The notes under the pieces: generated by a model | The model's input: only the letters and a program-made list of their open reading frames with translations | Told to the model about the DNA's origin: nothing | Databases searched by the model: none | Shown here: piece by piece, positions 10,800 to 21,301 of the stretch | Numbering within the stretch: the first letter of the stretch is position 1 | How the letters are laid out: each line of letters opens with the position of its first letter | Assembly (NCBI RefSeq): GCF_033958435.1 | Contig: NC_134142.1 | Location: 99,147,001-99,211,000 of the forward strand | Direction of reading: 5' to 3' | Source of the DNA: Carettochelys insculpta | Taxonomy: Eukaryota; Chordata; Testudines; Carettochelyidae | Length of the DNA: 64,000 nt | Translations under genes and position numbers: made by a program

Positions 10800-12140
10800 T
10801 GAACAATGTGCCCACTGTCACGGGGCCTACTGTGCTCTCTACAATGTGTCAGAGAGAAAGAATGAGCTCTTCTTGCAGGGGTGGGCTGCCAAGGCTGGCC
10901 CTGGGTATGAGCAGCTGGCCACTGCCCTGTGTCTCCAGGACCACTGGGATGGGGAGCATGTCAGGAAGGCCCTCGATGTCAGGAGACACCAAAAATGGCC
11001 TTTCAGGTGCCCATTCTCACACCCCACAGGGCTGCGGGTCTGGTTGAACCTGGTGTTAAAAAGGTCCTTTGTTGGGTCTGGGCAGCCAGTATAGGGCTTC
11101 ATGAGCCAAGGATGCAGTGGGTAGGCAGTGTCAGCCACCATGCAGAGGGGCACGGTGATGTCCCCAACCAGGAGCTCCCACGGGGGGGACATAGGTCCCC
11201 TCCTCAATCCTCCACCCGAAGCATGAGCTCCTGAGCACCCAGGCATAACGGGCCAGGCCCAACCAGCCCACACAGATGTCCATGAAGCCTCCTCTCACAT
11301 CAACAAGGCCTGAAGCAAACTCCAGTGAGGCAAATCCTGTGACGTCTGCATCAAGGTCGCCAACAGGAATGACCCTCCATAGGATGGCATTGATTGCCTT
11401 GACGACCTGCATGGAATAGAGAGTGCATGCTCTCGTGCGTGTATGACAGAGTGCTCCAGGCACCCCATCCCTGCTCCCCATGTCCCCTTTCTCCAGAGAC
11501 TCCCCATCCATCCCCTCCAGGGCCCACCCTTCCCTGCTCCCTCATGGCCCCCTCGTACCCCCACCACCTGGTCTCTGAGGGGTCTCCTGGTCTGGGAGTC
11601 CCCACCCCCACTCCCTGTGGCGGGTGTGTGCCCTCAGTATGCCTTACCTCCATGAGGACGGCCCTGACAGTTGCCCACCCCAAAATGGTGCCCCACAGAC
11701 CAGCAGCTATTCAGGGTGGCCAGCTCCCACACTACGATGGCAACCCACTTCTTGAGGGGGTGGCCTGCATGCATGTGGTCTGCATGCAGGTGTTCTGGTG
11801 TTGGAGGGTAGGGGCAAGCCAGTGGCACAGCTCCAGAAATGTCCAGTTGGTCATGCAGAAGTTCTGGAGCCAGCAGTCTTCGTCCCACTCATCGATCATG
11901 AGCTGGTCCCACCACTCAGAGCTCATGGGATAGCTCCATAGGCACCAGAGCACCCAGAAAAGGGGGTACAGATGGGGCCCTATGGATAGGCGTTCAGGAC
12001 TGCAGTGGGGGGGTGTCACCCACCAGAAGAGTTGGAGGGTGGCAATTGGCACTGTGGTCAGTAAGCAGACCATGGTGTCCAGGAAGTCGAGCTGCTGGGG
12101 ATCCAGGGGGATCTCTGCTTGGAATCCGGTCCCTGCACAG
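10800..12140 (-). pseudogene. Harbinger transposase remnant (element A)
   Basis: Minus-strand fragments in several frames follow the order of a HARBI1-like transposase. The N-terminal part at about 11740-11960 reads SEWWDQLMIDEWDEDCWLQN. The middle at about 11200-11340 has GGFMDICVGW, containing the first catalytic Asp, then EEGTYVPP. The C-terminal part at about 10990-11140 has VADTAYPLHPWLMKPYTG, containing the second Asp. The expected Glu motif (VERAFGRLKG-like) has become VGCENGHLKG, so the catalytic Glu appears lost. Frameshifts and stops separate the parts, so this is a dead transposase that once cut and pasted Harbinger DNA. Its 5' side faces a second, plus-strand fragment of the same gene at 12690. 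Confidence 0.75.
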
Positions 12141-12179
12141 AGTCTGCTGTGCTGTGGATAGCTTAGCAGGCCTCAGCAT

Positions 12180-12430
12180 GTGCAGGGTGTGGGGGATGTG
12201 GGAAAGGGCACTCTTTCAAAATGGCACCATTCAAAAGAGAGTAGGCTAAAGATGCCCTTTCGAGGGGGAGTGTCTACACACGGGCTGGGGCTGGGGCTGG
12301 GGCTGTCAATTCTTGCCATCGAAACGGGCCATCTGCCCTTTTGAAAGGGGCCAGCAAGCCCTTTGAAAGAGTGTCTACATGTACCCATGCTCTCTTTCAA
12401 AAGAAGGTGCCAGGAAGGGGCCCTCCCCAA
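12180..12430. mobile_element. Harbinger terminal/subterminal sequence between elements A and B
   Basis: The block contains GAGTGTCTACACACGGGC near 12269 and AAAGAGTGTCTACATGTACC near 12366, with repeated CTTTCAAAA/TTTTGAAAG words, which are terminal-type motifs. It lies between the minus-strand transposase (A) and a plus-strand one (B), marking where two elements meet head-to-head. A short GGGGCT tandem run is at 12282-12303. Confidence 0.55.
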
Positions 12431-12689
12431 CACCACTGCCCTCCACAGCATGAGGCTTGCAGAGCTGCTATCAGCCCCACAGACACAGTGCCCACAGGAC
12501 AGAGCATGAACCAGCAGTAGCTGGACACCCTGCTTGCTGCTGACAGCAGAGAGGTTGCCCTGCTGGTCAGTGGTGCCCACCCTGCAGCTCCTGCTGGAGG
12601 AGGACCCCCTCCCCCCAGAAGCAGCCAGGGATGTGCCAGACCCTCATCTCCTTTGTTGCCACACCCCCAGGTGCTCCATCAGCTCTGGA

Positions 12690-12970
12690 GCTACTCCACC
12701 AGCTCAGACTGGTGGGAGCACCTAGTCATGGGGGAGTGGGACGATGACTGGTGGCTCCACAACTTCTGGATGCAGTGGCAGACCTTTAGAGAGCTCTGGC
12801 AGTGGCTGTCCCCTGAACTGAGACATGAGGACACCCAGATGTGGGACACCCTCCCCATGGAGAAGAAAGTCACAATCACCATCTGAAAGCTGGCCACTCC
12901 AGACAGCTACTGCTCCATGGGACACCAATTCAGTGTGGGAAAGGCCATGGTTGGGGCCATCACGATGGAG
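12690..12970 (+). pseudogene. Harbinger transposase N-terminal fragment (element B)
   Basis: The plus-strand frame reads SDWWEHLVMGEWDDDWWLHN, then FRELWQWLSPELRHEDTQMW, the same N-terminal block as in element A but in opposite orientation. The frame ends at 12886, although transposase-like words (AGCTGGCCACTCCAGACAGC, GGCCATCACGATGGAGGTAA) run on to about 12972, where GAGGTAAGG looks like a splice donor. The catalytic part is absent; the sequence jumps to the convergent Myb/SANT gene, so element B has a large internal deletion. Confidence 0.75.
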
Positions 12971-12999
12971 GTAAGGAGGGACAGGCCATGCACCCTGGG

Positions 13000-13600
13000 A
13001 GGCAGATCTATGACAAGGTCCTTCTCTTTGCTGGACCACTCCACCTCTGCTGCATGTTCTGGTTCTGGCCCTGCTGGCCTTGGGCTGGCCGACGGTCCCG
13101 GCTCCTCGGGCTCCTCTGGCTGGGACTTCTCCACAGAGGTATCGAGGATGGAAGGTGTGAAGGTGGTGTTCCGGGGTCACCGGAGGCTTTGGAGCTCCTG
13201 GTAAAATGGGCACAAAGCCAGGGCAGCCCCAACTGGCTGGCCGAGTCCCAAGCCTGGGCGTACCCCTGCTGCAACTCCTTCACCTTGCTGTGTACCTTGT
13301 CCAGAGTGCGAGCAGCGTGGCCACAGGTAGTCAGGCCCTCAGCCAGCAGGTCGAAAGCGATCACATTCTGCCGCTTCGTGCCCATCTCATGCAGGACCTC
13401 CTCATCCCGCCATAGGCCCAACAAGTCCCAGAGCTCACGCTCCGTCCATGAGGAGGCTCGCCTTTTTCCCCCCTGGCTGGCCCCTGGGAGCCATGGACAC
13501 ACTTGAAGGGAGGGCCTTCTCTCCTCGTTGGCTGCTGGCCATACTGTGCCAGCAGCCACTGTGGGTCTGGCTGAGACGCGCAAGGGCACCGCATGCAGCG
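13000..13600 (-). pseudogene. Harbinger Myb/SANT-like accessory gene remnant (element B)
   Basis: The minus strand encodes a Myb/SANT-like DNA-binding domain: ASSWTERELWDLLGLWRDEE (13396-13456), then an EMGTKRQNVIAFDLLAEGL segment and KVHSKVKELQQGYAQAWD. This corresponds to the accessory protein that helps Harbinger transposase bind the element and enter the nucleus. It sits convergent to the plus-strand transposase, the same arrangement as in element C. The open frame is 256 codons, but its N-terminal half does not resemble the intact homologue at 49467-50103, and the C-terminal exon is missing. It is a remnant. Confidence 0.75.
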
Positions 13601-13739
13601 GCTGTTGCCTGCACGGTCTCAGATTCCTACAACGGGGTTTCTGGGTGCATGTAGCTTTAAGGGCTGCTGCAAGCACAGACCATAGAGCCACACAGGTGTT
13701 GGACAGCACATCTCCGCCTAGCAGCTGATCAGTGCCATG

Positions 13740-14520
13740 GTGGACCCTGCTTTTTTGAAAGAGCGGGTCGCAGAACATCTACACGTGCCTTCTTTAAAAA
13801 TACGCTTTCGAAAGGAGAGGCTTTTCCTATTTCATGTTTGGAAGAGTTAATTTGAATACTGGAGTGCATTCCTTTGATTTTGTTTTCGAAAGAGCATGTG
13901 GTGTATGTAGATGCACCGCAAACTCTTTCAAAAGAGACCCTGGACTTTCAGAAATAATGCCTAGTGTAGACACATCTTTACTAGCCTGTTCTTTTGAAAG
14001 AATGGCCAGGGCAGTGTGGCTGATCTCTTTCGAAAGAGCAGATCAGTCTTTCAAAAAAGTAGAATGAAAGATCGATCCACTTTTTGGCTAGTGCTATGCT
14101 CACCCTAGTGCTGGCAGCTTCATGCAAATGAGCAGTGTAGAAAATGCAAAATTGTCAACATTTGCATATTCGAGAAGCTTATTTGCATATCCACTGGAAA
14201 AAATGAGCAGTGAAAGATGTAGTTTTTCCAGCAAAAACCCTGTCTGTTGCCGACCCCTTACCCTAGAAAAAATCAGGGATAAGGGGCTGCTGACCAAGGG
14301 GGTTTTTACTGGCAGAACCACATCTTCATTGCTTGTTTTCCACTATGAATACACAAATGAGCCACTTGGGTATGCAAATGAGCAGCCATTTTGCATTTTC
14401 TGCTCATTTGCATCAAGCTGCCAGGGGTAAGTATAGAAGTGCTCTTTCAAAAGATGATCTTCCAGAAGAGATCTGCCGGATGATCTTCTTTCGAAAGGTT
14501 GCTGTAAGGTAGACATAGCC
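13740..14520. mobile_element. Right end of Harbinger element B, split by a nested MITE
   Basis: Repeated CTTTCGAAAG-type words (13806-14060) and ATCTACACGTGCC at 13778 belong to the element end. The run is interrupted by the palindromic MITE at 14103-14430 and resumes with GTGCTCTTTCAAAAGATG before ending AAGGTAGACATAGCC at 14513. The interruption gives the order of events: Harbinger first, MITE second. Confidence 0.6.
14103..14430. mobile_element. Palindromic MITE with POU octamers
   Basis: The ends CTGGCAGCTTCATGCAAATG (14111) and CATTTGCATCAAGCTGCCAG (ending 14424) are inverted copies, and the inner parts also mirror each other around 14263. ATGCAAAT or its complement occurs at about 14123, 14169, 14374 and 14406. 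No coding capacity. The element is nested in Harbinger element B. Confidence 0.75.
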
Positions 14521-14720
14521 TTTGAGATTATCAGACAGACTTGTAGTACTTATAAATAGTATCTACTGTTTTGATTTTTTATCTGTTTCTATCCTTCAGC
14601 ATTCATGATTTTCAACCTCTTCTTTCATTTCAGAATTTTCAAATGAAGGCACAGACCCCTTTGCAAATCTTAGATGTTGTCTGTGAACACCCTAGGGTCC
14701 TAGTCATTCACTGCACTAGA
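14521..14720. other. Non-coding DNA, nothing recognised
   Basis: Unremarkable sequence between a transposon end and a microsatellite. Confidence 0.4.
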
Positions 14721-14746
14721 TAAATAAATAAATAAATAAATAAATA
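14720..14746. repeat. (TAAA)n microsatellite
   Basis: About six and a half perfect TAAA units immediately upstream of the CR1 element. Confidence 0.9.
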
Positions 14747-14761
14747 GCTTTCTGATAGCTT

Positions 14762-15976
14762 TCTTTGATAGGATAACGAGCCTTGTGGATAAGGGAGAAG
14801 CAGTGGATGTGGTATACCTGATTTTAGTAAGGCATTTGATACGGTCTCGCATGATATTCTTATCAATAAACTAGGCAAATACAACTTAGATAGGGCTATT
14901 ATAGGGTGGGTGCAAAACTGGCTGGATAAATGTATTCAGGGATGAGTTATTAATGGTTCTCAATCTTGCTGGAAAAGTATAACAAGTGGGGCTCTGCAGG
15001 GGTCTGTATTGGTACCGGATCTGTTCAATGTCTTCATCAACGATTTAGATATTGGCATAGAAAGTAAGCCAAAAAGTTTGCAGATGATACCAAGCTAGGA
15101 GGGGTTGCAACTGCTTTGGAGGATGGGGTCAGAATTCAAAATGATCTGGACAAACTGGAGAAATGGTCTGAAGTAAACAGAATGAAGTTTAATAAAGACA
15201 AATGCAAAATGCTCCACTCAGGAAGGAACAATCAGTTTCACACATACAGAATGGGAAGCGACTGTCTAGGAAGGAGTACGGCAGAGAGGGATCTAGGGGT
15301 TATAGTGGACCACAAGTTAAATATGAGTCAACAGTGTGATGCTGTTGTGAAAAAAGCAAACGTGATTCTGGGATGCATTAACAGGTGTGTTGTGAACAAG
15401 ACACAAGAAGTAATTCTTCCGCTCTACTCCACGCTGGTTAGGCCTTAGTTGGAGTATTGTGTCCAGTTCTAGGTGCTGCATTTCAAGAAAGATATGGAAA
15501 AATTGAAAAGGGTCCAGAAAAGAGCAACAAGAATGATCAAAGGTCTAGAGAACATGACCTATGAAGAAAGGCTGAAATAACTGGGCTTGTTTAGTTTGGA
15601 AAAAAGAAGATTAAGGGGGGACATGATAGCGGTTTTCAGGTATCTAAAAGGGTGTCATAAGGATGAGGGAGAAAACTTGTTCTTGGCCTCCAAGGGTAGA
15701 ACAAGAAGCTATGGGCTTAAACTGCAGCAAGTGAGGTTTATGTTGGACATTAGGAAAAAGTTCCTAACTGTCAGAGTGGTCAAACACTGGAATAAATTGC
15801 CTAGGGAGGGTGTAGAATGTCCCTCTCTAGAGATATTTAAGAACAGGTTAGATAAATGTCTATCAGGGATGGTCTAGACAGTACTTGGACCTGCCAGGAG
15901 GGCAGCGGGCCGGACTCAATGACCTCTCAAGGTCCCTGCCAGTTCTAGTGTTCTATGATTCTATGATTCTATATGT
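14762..15976 (+). mobile_element. CR1 LINE, 5'-truncated
   Basis: The block begins inside the reverse transcriptase domain and runs to a typical CR1 3' terminus, GTTCTATGATTCTATGATTC at 15950-15969. 5' truncation with an intact 3' tail is the usual result of aborted target-primed reverse transcription. The coding frame is still readable with few stops, making this one of the younger elements of the window. Confidence 0.92.
14790..15877 (+). pseudogene. CR1 reverse transcriptase, C-terminal part
   Basis: The catalytic region is visible: VDVVYL..SKAFDTV-like text near 14800 (one base lost), GSVLVPDLFNVFINDL-like text near 15000, and FADDTKLGG near 15076, which holds the two catalytic Asp residues. 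A single frame runs from 15116 to 15877 with only three stops (near 15449, 15473 and 15580) and includes ERDLGVIVDHKLNMSQQCD, RRLRGDMIAVFRYLKG and VVKHWNKLPREGVE, the CR1 C-terminal signature. The enzyme would copy CR1 RNA into DNA at the insertion site. Stops and the missing endonuclease make it inactive. Confidence 0.9.
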
Positions 15977-17105
15977 AGTTGCTGATTAAAGCCAGCCCAA
16001 TGCTAATTATTGTTATATTCATACAATCATATTAGTAGTCTTTTGGTACGGTCAGTCAAGATTTTATTTTTATCTTAGAAATAGTTATTCTGATTAAATA
16101 TTTTTCAACATCTGTAGGATCTTTCTTTCTAGTGCCTGTTCACAGTCCCCTCTTGTGGGCAGTGGTTCTTTATTCTTGTGACAGTGTATCATTCTGAGGT
16201 CCATGTGTGGGGTTTGTTTTGTTCAGCAGGTTTCTTGTTTGGTATGAATGCACATCTTTGCCAAATGCTCACTTTTGGTTTTCTTCTAGTGAGTGGCTTG
16301 TCCTGTCTCTGTTTATACTACAGCCTGGGCCTTGGGCATGTTTTCCTAATTAGAGCTGGCTGAGCCTTTCTTGCTTTCCTGGGGCTTGTCATAGGCTGAA
16401 TTACAAACAGTGGTGAGACTAGTTACCCAATTCACTTCATTAATGACACATGTTGCTGAAGCACATTGAGAGACTATGAAAAGCTCAAATATCAGATCAA
16501 CCTTAAAAACAGATGCTCAAAACCAGCAATGAAAAGAGAAAGTTGTAGACTGTAAGCCAGAACTTTACTCTTTGTAAATATTATTTGAAAATAAAATGAG
16601 GGCCCCTTTAATCTAGGATGTTGCTCATTTTTGGCCAGGGGTTAAGACATCACAACAAAGAGTTTATTAAAATACTCAGATTAAAAATTTCTATGCCAGT
16701 TTGAACTAGAATCTTCTGCATAATATCATCATGTGACTAGGTGAAAATCACTGGGACCCAAGTGCATTTGCTTTTAATATTCAGACCATGTATCCGTTTG
16801 AATGAATACAAATAATGATATAATTACAAAAATAAAAAAAAACAGTCTTCAAATACTCCTTGTATTTCTGTGTTACCCAGAGGTGAGAGTAAGCTGGTGC
16901 ACCCTGGTACACAGCTTTGGCAAGAGTTGACTGAGCTGTGGCAAAAGCCAGCAGGGAGTATTTAAAGAGATGGTGGGGACCTGAGTTTCAATAGGACAGA
17001 CCTGAAAGAAATTTTAAGTTATTTTCATGCCGGTGCTACCAGGAAATGTTGAGGCTCTCAAGACACAAGACAGGATCTGAAAGATAGGAGATTTTGAGAC
17101 CTTCT
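15977..17105. other. Non-coding DNA, nothing recognised
   Basis: AT-rich DNA with short open frames and a poly-A-like run near 16830. No supported gene or classified repeat. Confidence 0.5.
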
Positions 17106-17411
17106 GGCTGTGTCTACACTTACCAAAAACTTTGCAATGGCCATGCTAATGGCCACATCAAAGAATACTAATGAGGTGCTGAAATGCATATTCAACACCT
17201 CATTAGCATGCCACCGTCTGGGGCACTTTGAAATTGCCACTTTTCGCTCCTGCGTGGCTCATCTACTCCGGGTCCTTTTCAAAAGTACCCCACCAACATC
17301 GAAATACACTTATTCCTGTGAGCTCATATGCATTTCAGCGCTTTATTAGTATTCTTTGATCTGACCATTAGCATGGACACTTCGAAGTTTTTGGTAAGTG
17401 TAAACTTAGCC
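17106..17411. mobile_element. Palindromic MITE with TCT flanks
   Basis: GGCTGTGTCTACACTTACCA opens the element and its inverse, TGGTAAGTGTAAACTTAGCC, closes it. The trinucleotide TCT directly abuts both ends (17103-17105 and 17412-17414), consistent with a 3-bp target duplication. Inner arms mirror each other, with CTCATTAGCAT at 17199. There is no coding capacity. Confidence 0.8.
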
Positions 17412-17504
17412 TCTGTGTTAATAGTCCACTGATTCATAAAGGAGAAATAAAGCCTGATATAAGGTATATGAGAGTACGCCCTGATCTATAAAACAAACTT
17501 GTGT

Positions 17505-17785
17505 TGGTAAAACCAATTGAAACAAGAAAGCTGGTGGCCCTGTAAAGACTAACAATTTTATTATGTGTTCAGGGAGGTTAATATGTTCTCCTACTTGTTT
17601 TTGTACTTTACTATTCTTATACTAATGTATACTGGACAAACCAGACTGTCTCTCTGCAAAAGAATAAATGGACAAATCAGACATGCAAAAAAAAAAAAAA
17701 ACAGAAAGAGAACATTTTAATCTCCGTTTTAACCTGTGCACAGTTACAAACTTGAAAGTTGTCATCCTCAAGCACTGAAAGAAAA
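17505..17785 (+). mobile_element. Penelope-like element fragment with GIY-YIG remnant
   Basis: An inverted terminal remnant (GGCCCTGTAAAGACTAACAA, 17533-17552) is followed on the plus strand by a decayed GIY-YIG domain: YTGQTRLSLCKRINGQIRH near 17625-17682, interrupted by poly-A, then EHFNLRFNL and VVILKH near 17710-17780. The words align in order with the endonuclease at 6421-6880. The fragment ends in an AAAG microsatellite. Confidence 0.65.
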
Positions 17786-17811
17786 AGAAAGAAAGAAAGA
17801 AAGAAAGAAAG
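17779..17811. repeat. (AAAG)n microsatellite, left part
   Basis: Tandem AAAG units directly left of the palindromic MITE; the same repeat continues on the other side at 18268, so one microsatellite has been split. Confidence 0.85.
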
Positions 17812-17812
17812 G

Positions 17813-18267
17813 GGCCGTTTCTACACAGGCCACTTCCTTTGGAAGTGGCATGCTAATACATGGAGCGAAAGATGCTAACAAGGCACAGATGCAAATTCCC
17901 TGCACCTCATTAGCATAACGTTACTTGATTTGGAGTCTGGAAGACCGTTCTTCCAGACTCCAAAAGGCTGTGTAGAAGCACAGCCCCGGGGGCATTTCCG
18001 GAACGAAGTTCTTCTTCCGGAGGCCCCTTCTTCCTGAAAATTTGTGGGAAGAAGGGGCCTCTGGAAGGAGGACTTCCTTCCTGAAGTGACCCCGGGGCCG
18101 CGCTGCTACACGGCATTTTGGAGTACGGAAGAATGGTCTTCTGGACTTCAAATCACGTGACATTATGCTAATGAGGTGGGGGGAATTTGCATCCATGCCT
18201 CGTTAGCATCTTTTGCTCTGTGTATTAGCATACCACTTCCAAAGGAAGTGGCCTGTGTAGAAACGGC
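17813..18267. mobile_element. Palindromic MITE inserted in an AAAG microsatellite
   Basis: GGCCGTTTCTACACAGGCCA at the left and TGGCCTGTGTAGAAACGGC at the right are inverted copies. The arms continue to mirror through CTTCCTTTGGAAGTGGCATG, TGCTAACAAGGC and CTCCAGACTTGG-like text toward a centre near 18035. The AAAG repeat on both sides shows the insertion point exactly. There is no coding capacity. Confidence 0.85.
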
Positions 18268-18303
<36 letters not shown>

Positions 18304-18305
18304 AA
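18268..18305. repeat. (AAAG)n microsatellite, right part
   Basis: Continuation of the AAAG microsatellite interrupted by the MITE. Confidence 0.85.
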
Positions 18306-18419
18306 ACCTTCAAAAATAGGTTGCAGTGTGAAACTGCTGAGCTGGAATTCATATGCAAACTTTACACCATCAGAATGGGTCTGAATAGAGAATGGGAATG
18401 GCACTTTCCACTTTAGCTA

Positions 18420-19050
18420 TTCTCAGTGCTTTGTTGTGCCGGTACTTTTTGTGGGGGCACCTATGTTAACAGGAAGGGGTACCACTCTGTGGTCTTGCAG
18501 GCCTGGTTGATGAGAGGGGCCAGTTCATGGACTGTGGGGTGGCCAGGCAGGGCCCATGATGCACAGGTGTTCTGGAATTTGTGGCTGGGATGCTGGATGC
18601 AGGAGGGCTCCTATGTCCCCCTCCATGGGTGCTCCCACTGGGGGACATCATGATGGCCCCTGTACCATGGCTGATGCTGCTTACCCATTACACCCATGGC
18701 TCACACAGCCCTATATGGGATGCACCACCCTGTCCCAAGAGGTCTTCAACAGCCGCCTCAACCATGCCAGGGGCACTGTTAAGTGGCTGTTTAGGAGGCT
18801 GAAGGGGAGGTTTCGCAGCCTCCTCACAAAGCTGGACATCAACCTCCCAAACATGCCCGTGGTGGTTGCTGCCTTCTGTGCTCTCCACAATATTGTGGAA
18901 AGCGGACTGGTGCCCTTCATCCAGGGCTGGTCTGCGGACCCAGGGGCCAGGTATGAGCAGCCACCTGCTGTCCTATGCCACCAGACCCAAAGGGATGGGG
19001 TGAGGGTCCAGGAGGCCCTGTGTGAGGCCTTTGCCCAGGGCCTGCACTGA
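18420..19050 (+). pseudogene. Harbinger transposase remnant, catalytic half (element C)
   Basis: The plus-strand frames read NRKGYHSVVLQAWL, then VGWPGRAHDAQVFWN (18466-18584). After a frameshift comes ADAAYPLHPWLTQPYMG, then EVFNSRLNHARGTVKWLFRR, LKGRFRSLLTKL and VVAAFCALHNIVES (18670-18900). This is the DDE half of a HARBI1-like transposase. The first catalytic Asp (normally in FTDVCVGW) is replaced in SSWTVGW, the second is kept in ADAAYPL, and the Glu of VERAFGRLKG is replaced by Lys in VKWLFRRLKG. The N-terminal half is missing. It is convergent with a Myb/SANT remnant downstream. Confidence 0.85.
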
Positions 19051-19099
19051 CCCCGCCAGCCACCCTTCGCACCATACACCCCCAGCTCCCTCATCCCTC

Positions 19100-20330
19100 C
19101 TCCTCCCCTTACAATACACACCCCCTCCTGTTTCCCTCCTCACGACTCCTCCACCATGCAATAAGGACTCCAGGTTAGGGTGGGAACATCAACGTTTACT
19201 GGGGTTTGGGGTAATAAACATTTTTGAAACAACAGAACAATTCAAACTATTTACATGGGGAAACGTTGTACAGAAGTGGGGGACTGGGGTGGGAGACCGA
19301 ACCTGCAGGGGGGCCCAGGTGGGGGACCAAACCTGGAGGAGGGACCGGGGTGGGGACCAAACCTGGAGGGGAGGGCGAGTGGGAAAGTGGTCAGTTGACC
19401 ACCAGTGTGGAGGGCTGAGACCCACAGCAGCTGCGGGTGCCTCTGTGTTCAGGGCCCCCTGTGCGGGCTGGGATGGGGCCAGGACCACAGGGAAGTAGAG
19501 GTAGGGTGGGGGTGCTGCAGGCTTAGGCTCCCCAGGGTGTATGTGGGGGGGCTGCTGGGGCCACATCTGCACCCACACCAGCCAGGAGCCAATGACCCAT
19601 TTCAAGGCAGGCAGCCAGGGACAGTTCAGCCAGGAGGTGGGCGGCTGTGGTGGGGGGGCAGCTGCAAGGGGGGCTGCTCCGAGCAGGTCTGGCAAAGGGG
19701 TGGGAGGTTGGGCAAGGTGGGTGACCATGGCCTGGGTCAGGGTGTCCAGGCTGCCATCCAGCCACACCCATACCTCCCACTCCATCGCCAGTCAGTCCCA
19801 GATCATGGCAGTCATCTCATACATGACTGCCTGGTTGGTGGCCACCTCTTTGTCCCATCACTGGACCCCCCGCCATCACCCTCAGTCTCGGTGGCTCCAC
19901 CCTTCTGCATGGGGCTGAAGACACCTGAGGGACCTGCCTTGGCCTCAGTGTCCATGGCGGGGGCTGGCGGTGTCTACCAGGTGGTGGTGGGGGCACTGCC
20001 CTTGGCCCCAGGAGCCAATGCAGCTCCCCATAGTGGGGGCAGTGGGCTGGCCATGCCCCCATTCGTCTTGCTGTGTCCCAGGCTCGGCAGTATGCCTGCT
20101 GCAGCTCTTTTACTTTGGTTCATACGCTGTCCCCAGTGCGGCTGGGGTGGCCTCGGGTGGTGAGCCCCCAACCAGGCTGTCAAAAGCATCAGCATTGTGC
20201 TGTTGAGTGCTGGTCTGCCGCAGGACCTCTTCTTCCCCCTCATAAAGCGAGGAGATCCTGCAATTCTCCCGCACTCCATGAGAGGCCTCTCTTCACGCAT
20301 GCCTTTCCCGGGCACTGTGAGCCCTCCGGG
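19100..20330 (-). pseudogene. Harbinger Myb/SANT-like accessory gene remnant (element C)
   Basis: On the minus strand, fragments such as EEEVLRQTSTQQHNADAFD (about 20180-20240) match the Myb/SANT domain of the intact homologue at 49467-50103. The remainder toward 19189 is a proline-rich tail in one 198-codon frame with repeated LQVWSP-like units. Frameshifts separate the parts. The gene lies convergent to the transposase remnant at 18420-19050, as in element B. Confidence 0.6.
19268..19385. repeat. GC-rich minisatellite, about three units
   Basis: Units of roughly 33-37 bases carrying GGGACCAAACCTGGAGG or close variants (GGAGACCGAACCTGCAGG) are repeated about three times within the accessory-gene remnant. 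Confidence 0.7.
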
Positions 20331-20574
20331 GTCTTGTCAGTAGGCTCCAAGGGCATAGGGGGGTCCTCCAGTGCTGCCATGGTGGGCAGGGGGTGCAGGT
20401 GCTGGCAGGCACGTCGAGCTAGGACTGTCCAGCGGGGAGCTCATGCTGCTTCTGCTTGTGGCACACTCTCAGCTTCCTGCCTGGTGTTGCTGGGGAGCTG
20501 GTTCCTATCAGGCGAAGGGCAGTGACCATAGAGCCTTGCCATGCTGGACTCCGTGCTCTGGGGGGTCACCACCA

Positions 20575-20815
20575 TGGCAGAACCCTTATGTCAAAGTAGT
20601 CAATACAGAGCATTCACATACACCCTACCTCGAATTTCAACTTCAAAGTAGGGTGCTATTCTTTTCCCAGGAATGGAGTAAGGACTTCAAAGTTAGCATC
20701 CCTTACTTTGAAGTTAACTTAAAAGTAAGGAAAAGCATATGTAGATACTCTGCAGGCTACTTCAAAGTATCCCCTTAACTTCAAAGTAGGATCCTAGTGT
20801 AGATGCACCCTAAGA
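20575..20815. mobile_element. Right end of Harbinger element C
   Basis: A block of CTTCAAAGTA/TACTTTGAAG words with GTATACTCTGCAGGC-like text, ending CTAGTGTAGATGCACCC. It closely matches the non-autonomous element at 2600-2855, which identifies both as the same family. The left end of element C was not found. Confidence 0.65.
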
Positions 20816-20845
20816 GTCCTAAGGAGTAGCTTAAGAACACATTAG

Positions 20846-21301
20846 GGCTGTGTCTACACATGCCACTTCTTCCGGAAGTGGCACGGTAATGAGCTATCTG
20901 GAAGATGCTAATGAGGCGTAGATGCAAATTTTCTGCACCTCATTAGCATATTGGCACATGGTTCGGAGTGCAGAAGAAGCTCTTCTGGACTCCAGAGTAC
21001 ACGTGCAGACACACAGCCTATGGGCATCTTCTGGAAGGAAACCCTCCCTCTGGAAGCCCCTTCTTCCTCAAAATTTTGGAGAAGAGGGGGCTTCCAGAAG
21101 CAGGGTTTCCTTCTGGAAGATCCCCGTGGGCCGCAAGTCTACACATGTACTTTGAGGTCTGGAAGACCTTCTTTTGGACTCCAAAACATGTGCTGATATG
21201 CTAATGAGGCACAGAAAATTTGTATCCAAGCCATATTAGCACCTTCCAGATAGCTCACTACCATGCCACTTCCAGAAGCAGCTGCACATGTAGACACAGC
21301 T
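20846..21301. mobile_element. Palindromic MITE
   Basis: The left end GGCTGTGTCTACACATGCCA is the inverse of the right end CTGCACATGTAGACACAGCT, allowing a few changes. Arms mirror through CTTCCGGAAGTGGCA, TATCTGGAAG and CACCTCATTAGCATA toward a centre near 21078. It is related to the MITE at 17813. There is no coding capacity. Confidence 0.8.

Noticed and set aside
12841..13506. 221-codon open frame on the plus strand
   Set aside because: It overlaps the minus-strand Myb/SANT domain of Harbinger element B and has no domain of its own.
17779..18305. Repeat-spacer look of the AAAG tracts, considered as a tandem array
   Set aside because: It is one microsatellite split by a transposon, not a CRISPR-like or satellite array.
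19405..20163. 252-codon open frame on the plus strand
   Set aside because: It runs antisense to the Harbinger accessory-gene remnant and is a by-product of GC-rich sequence.
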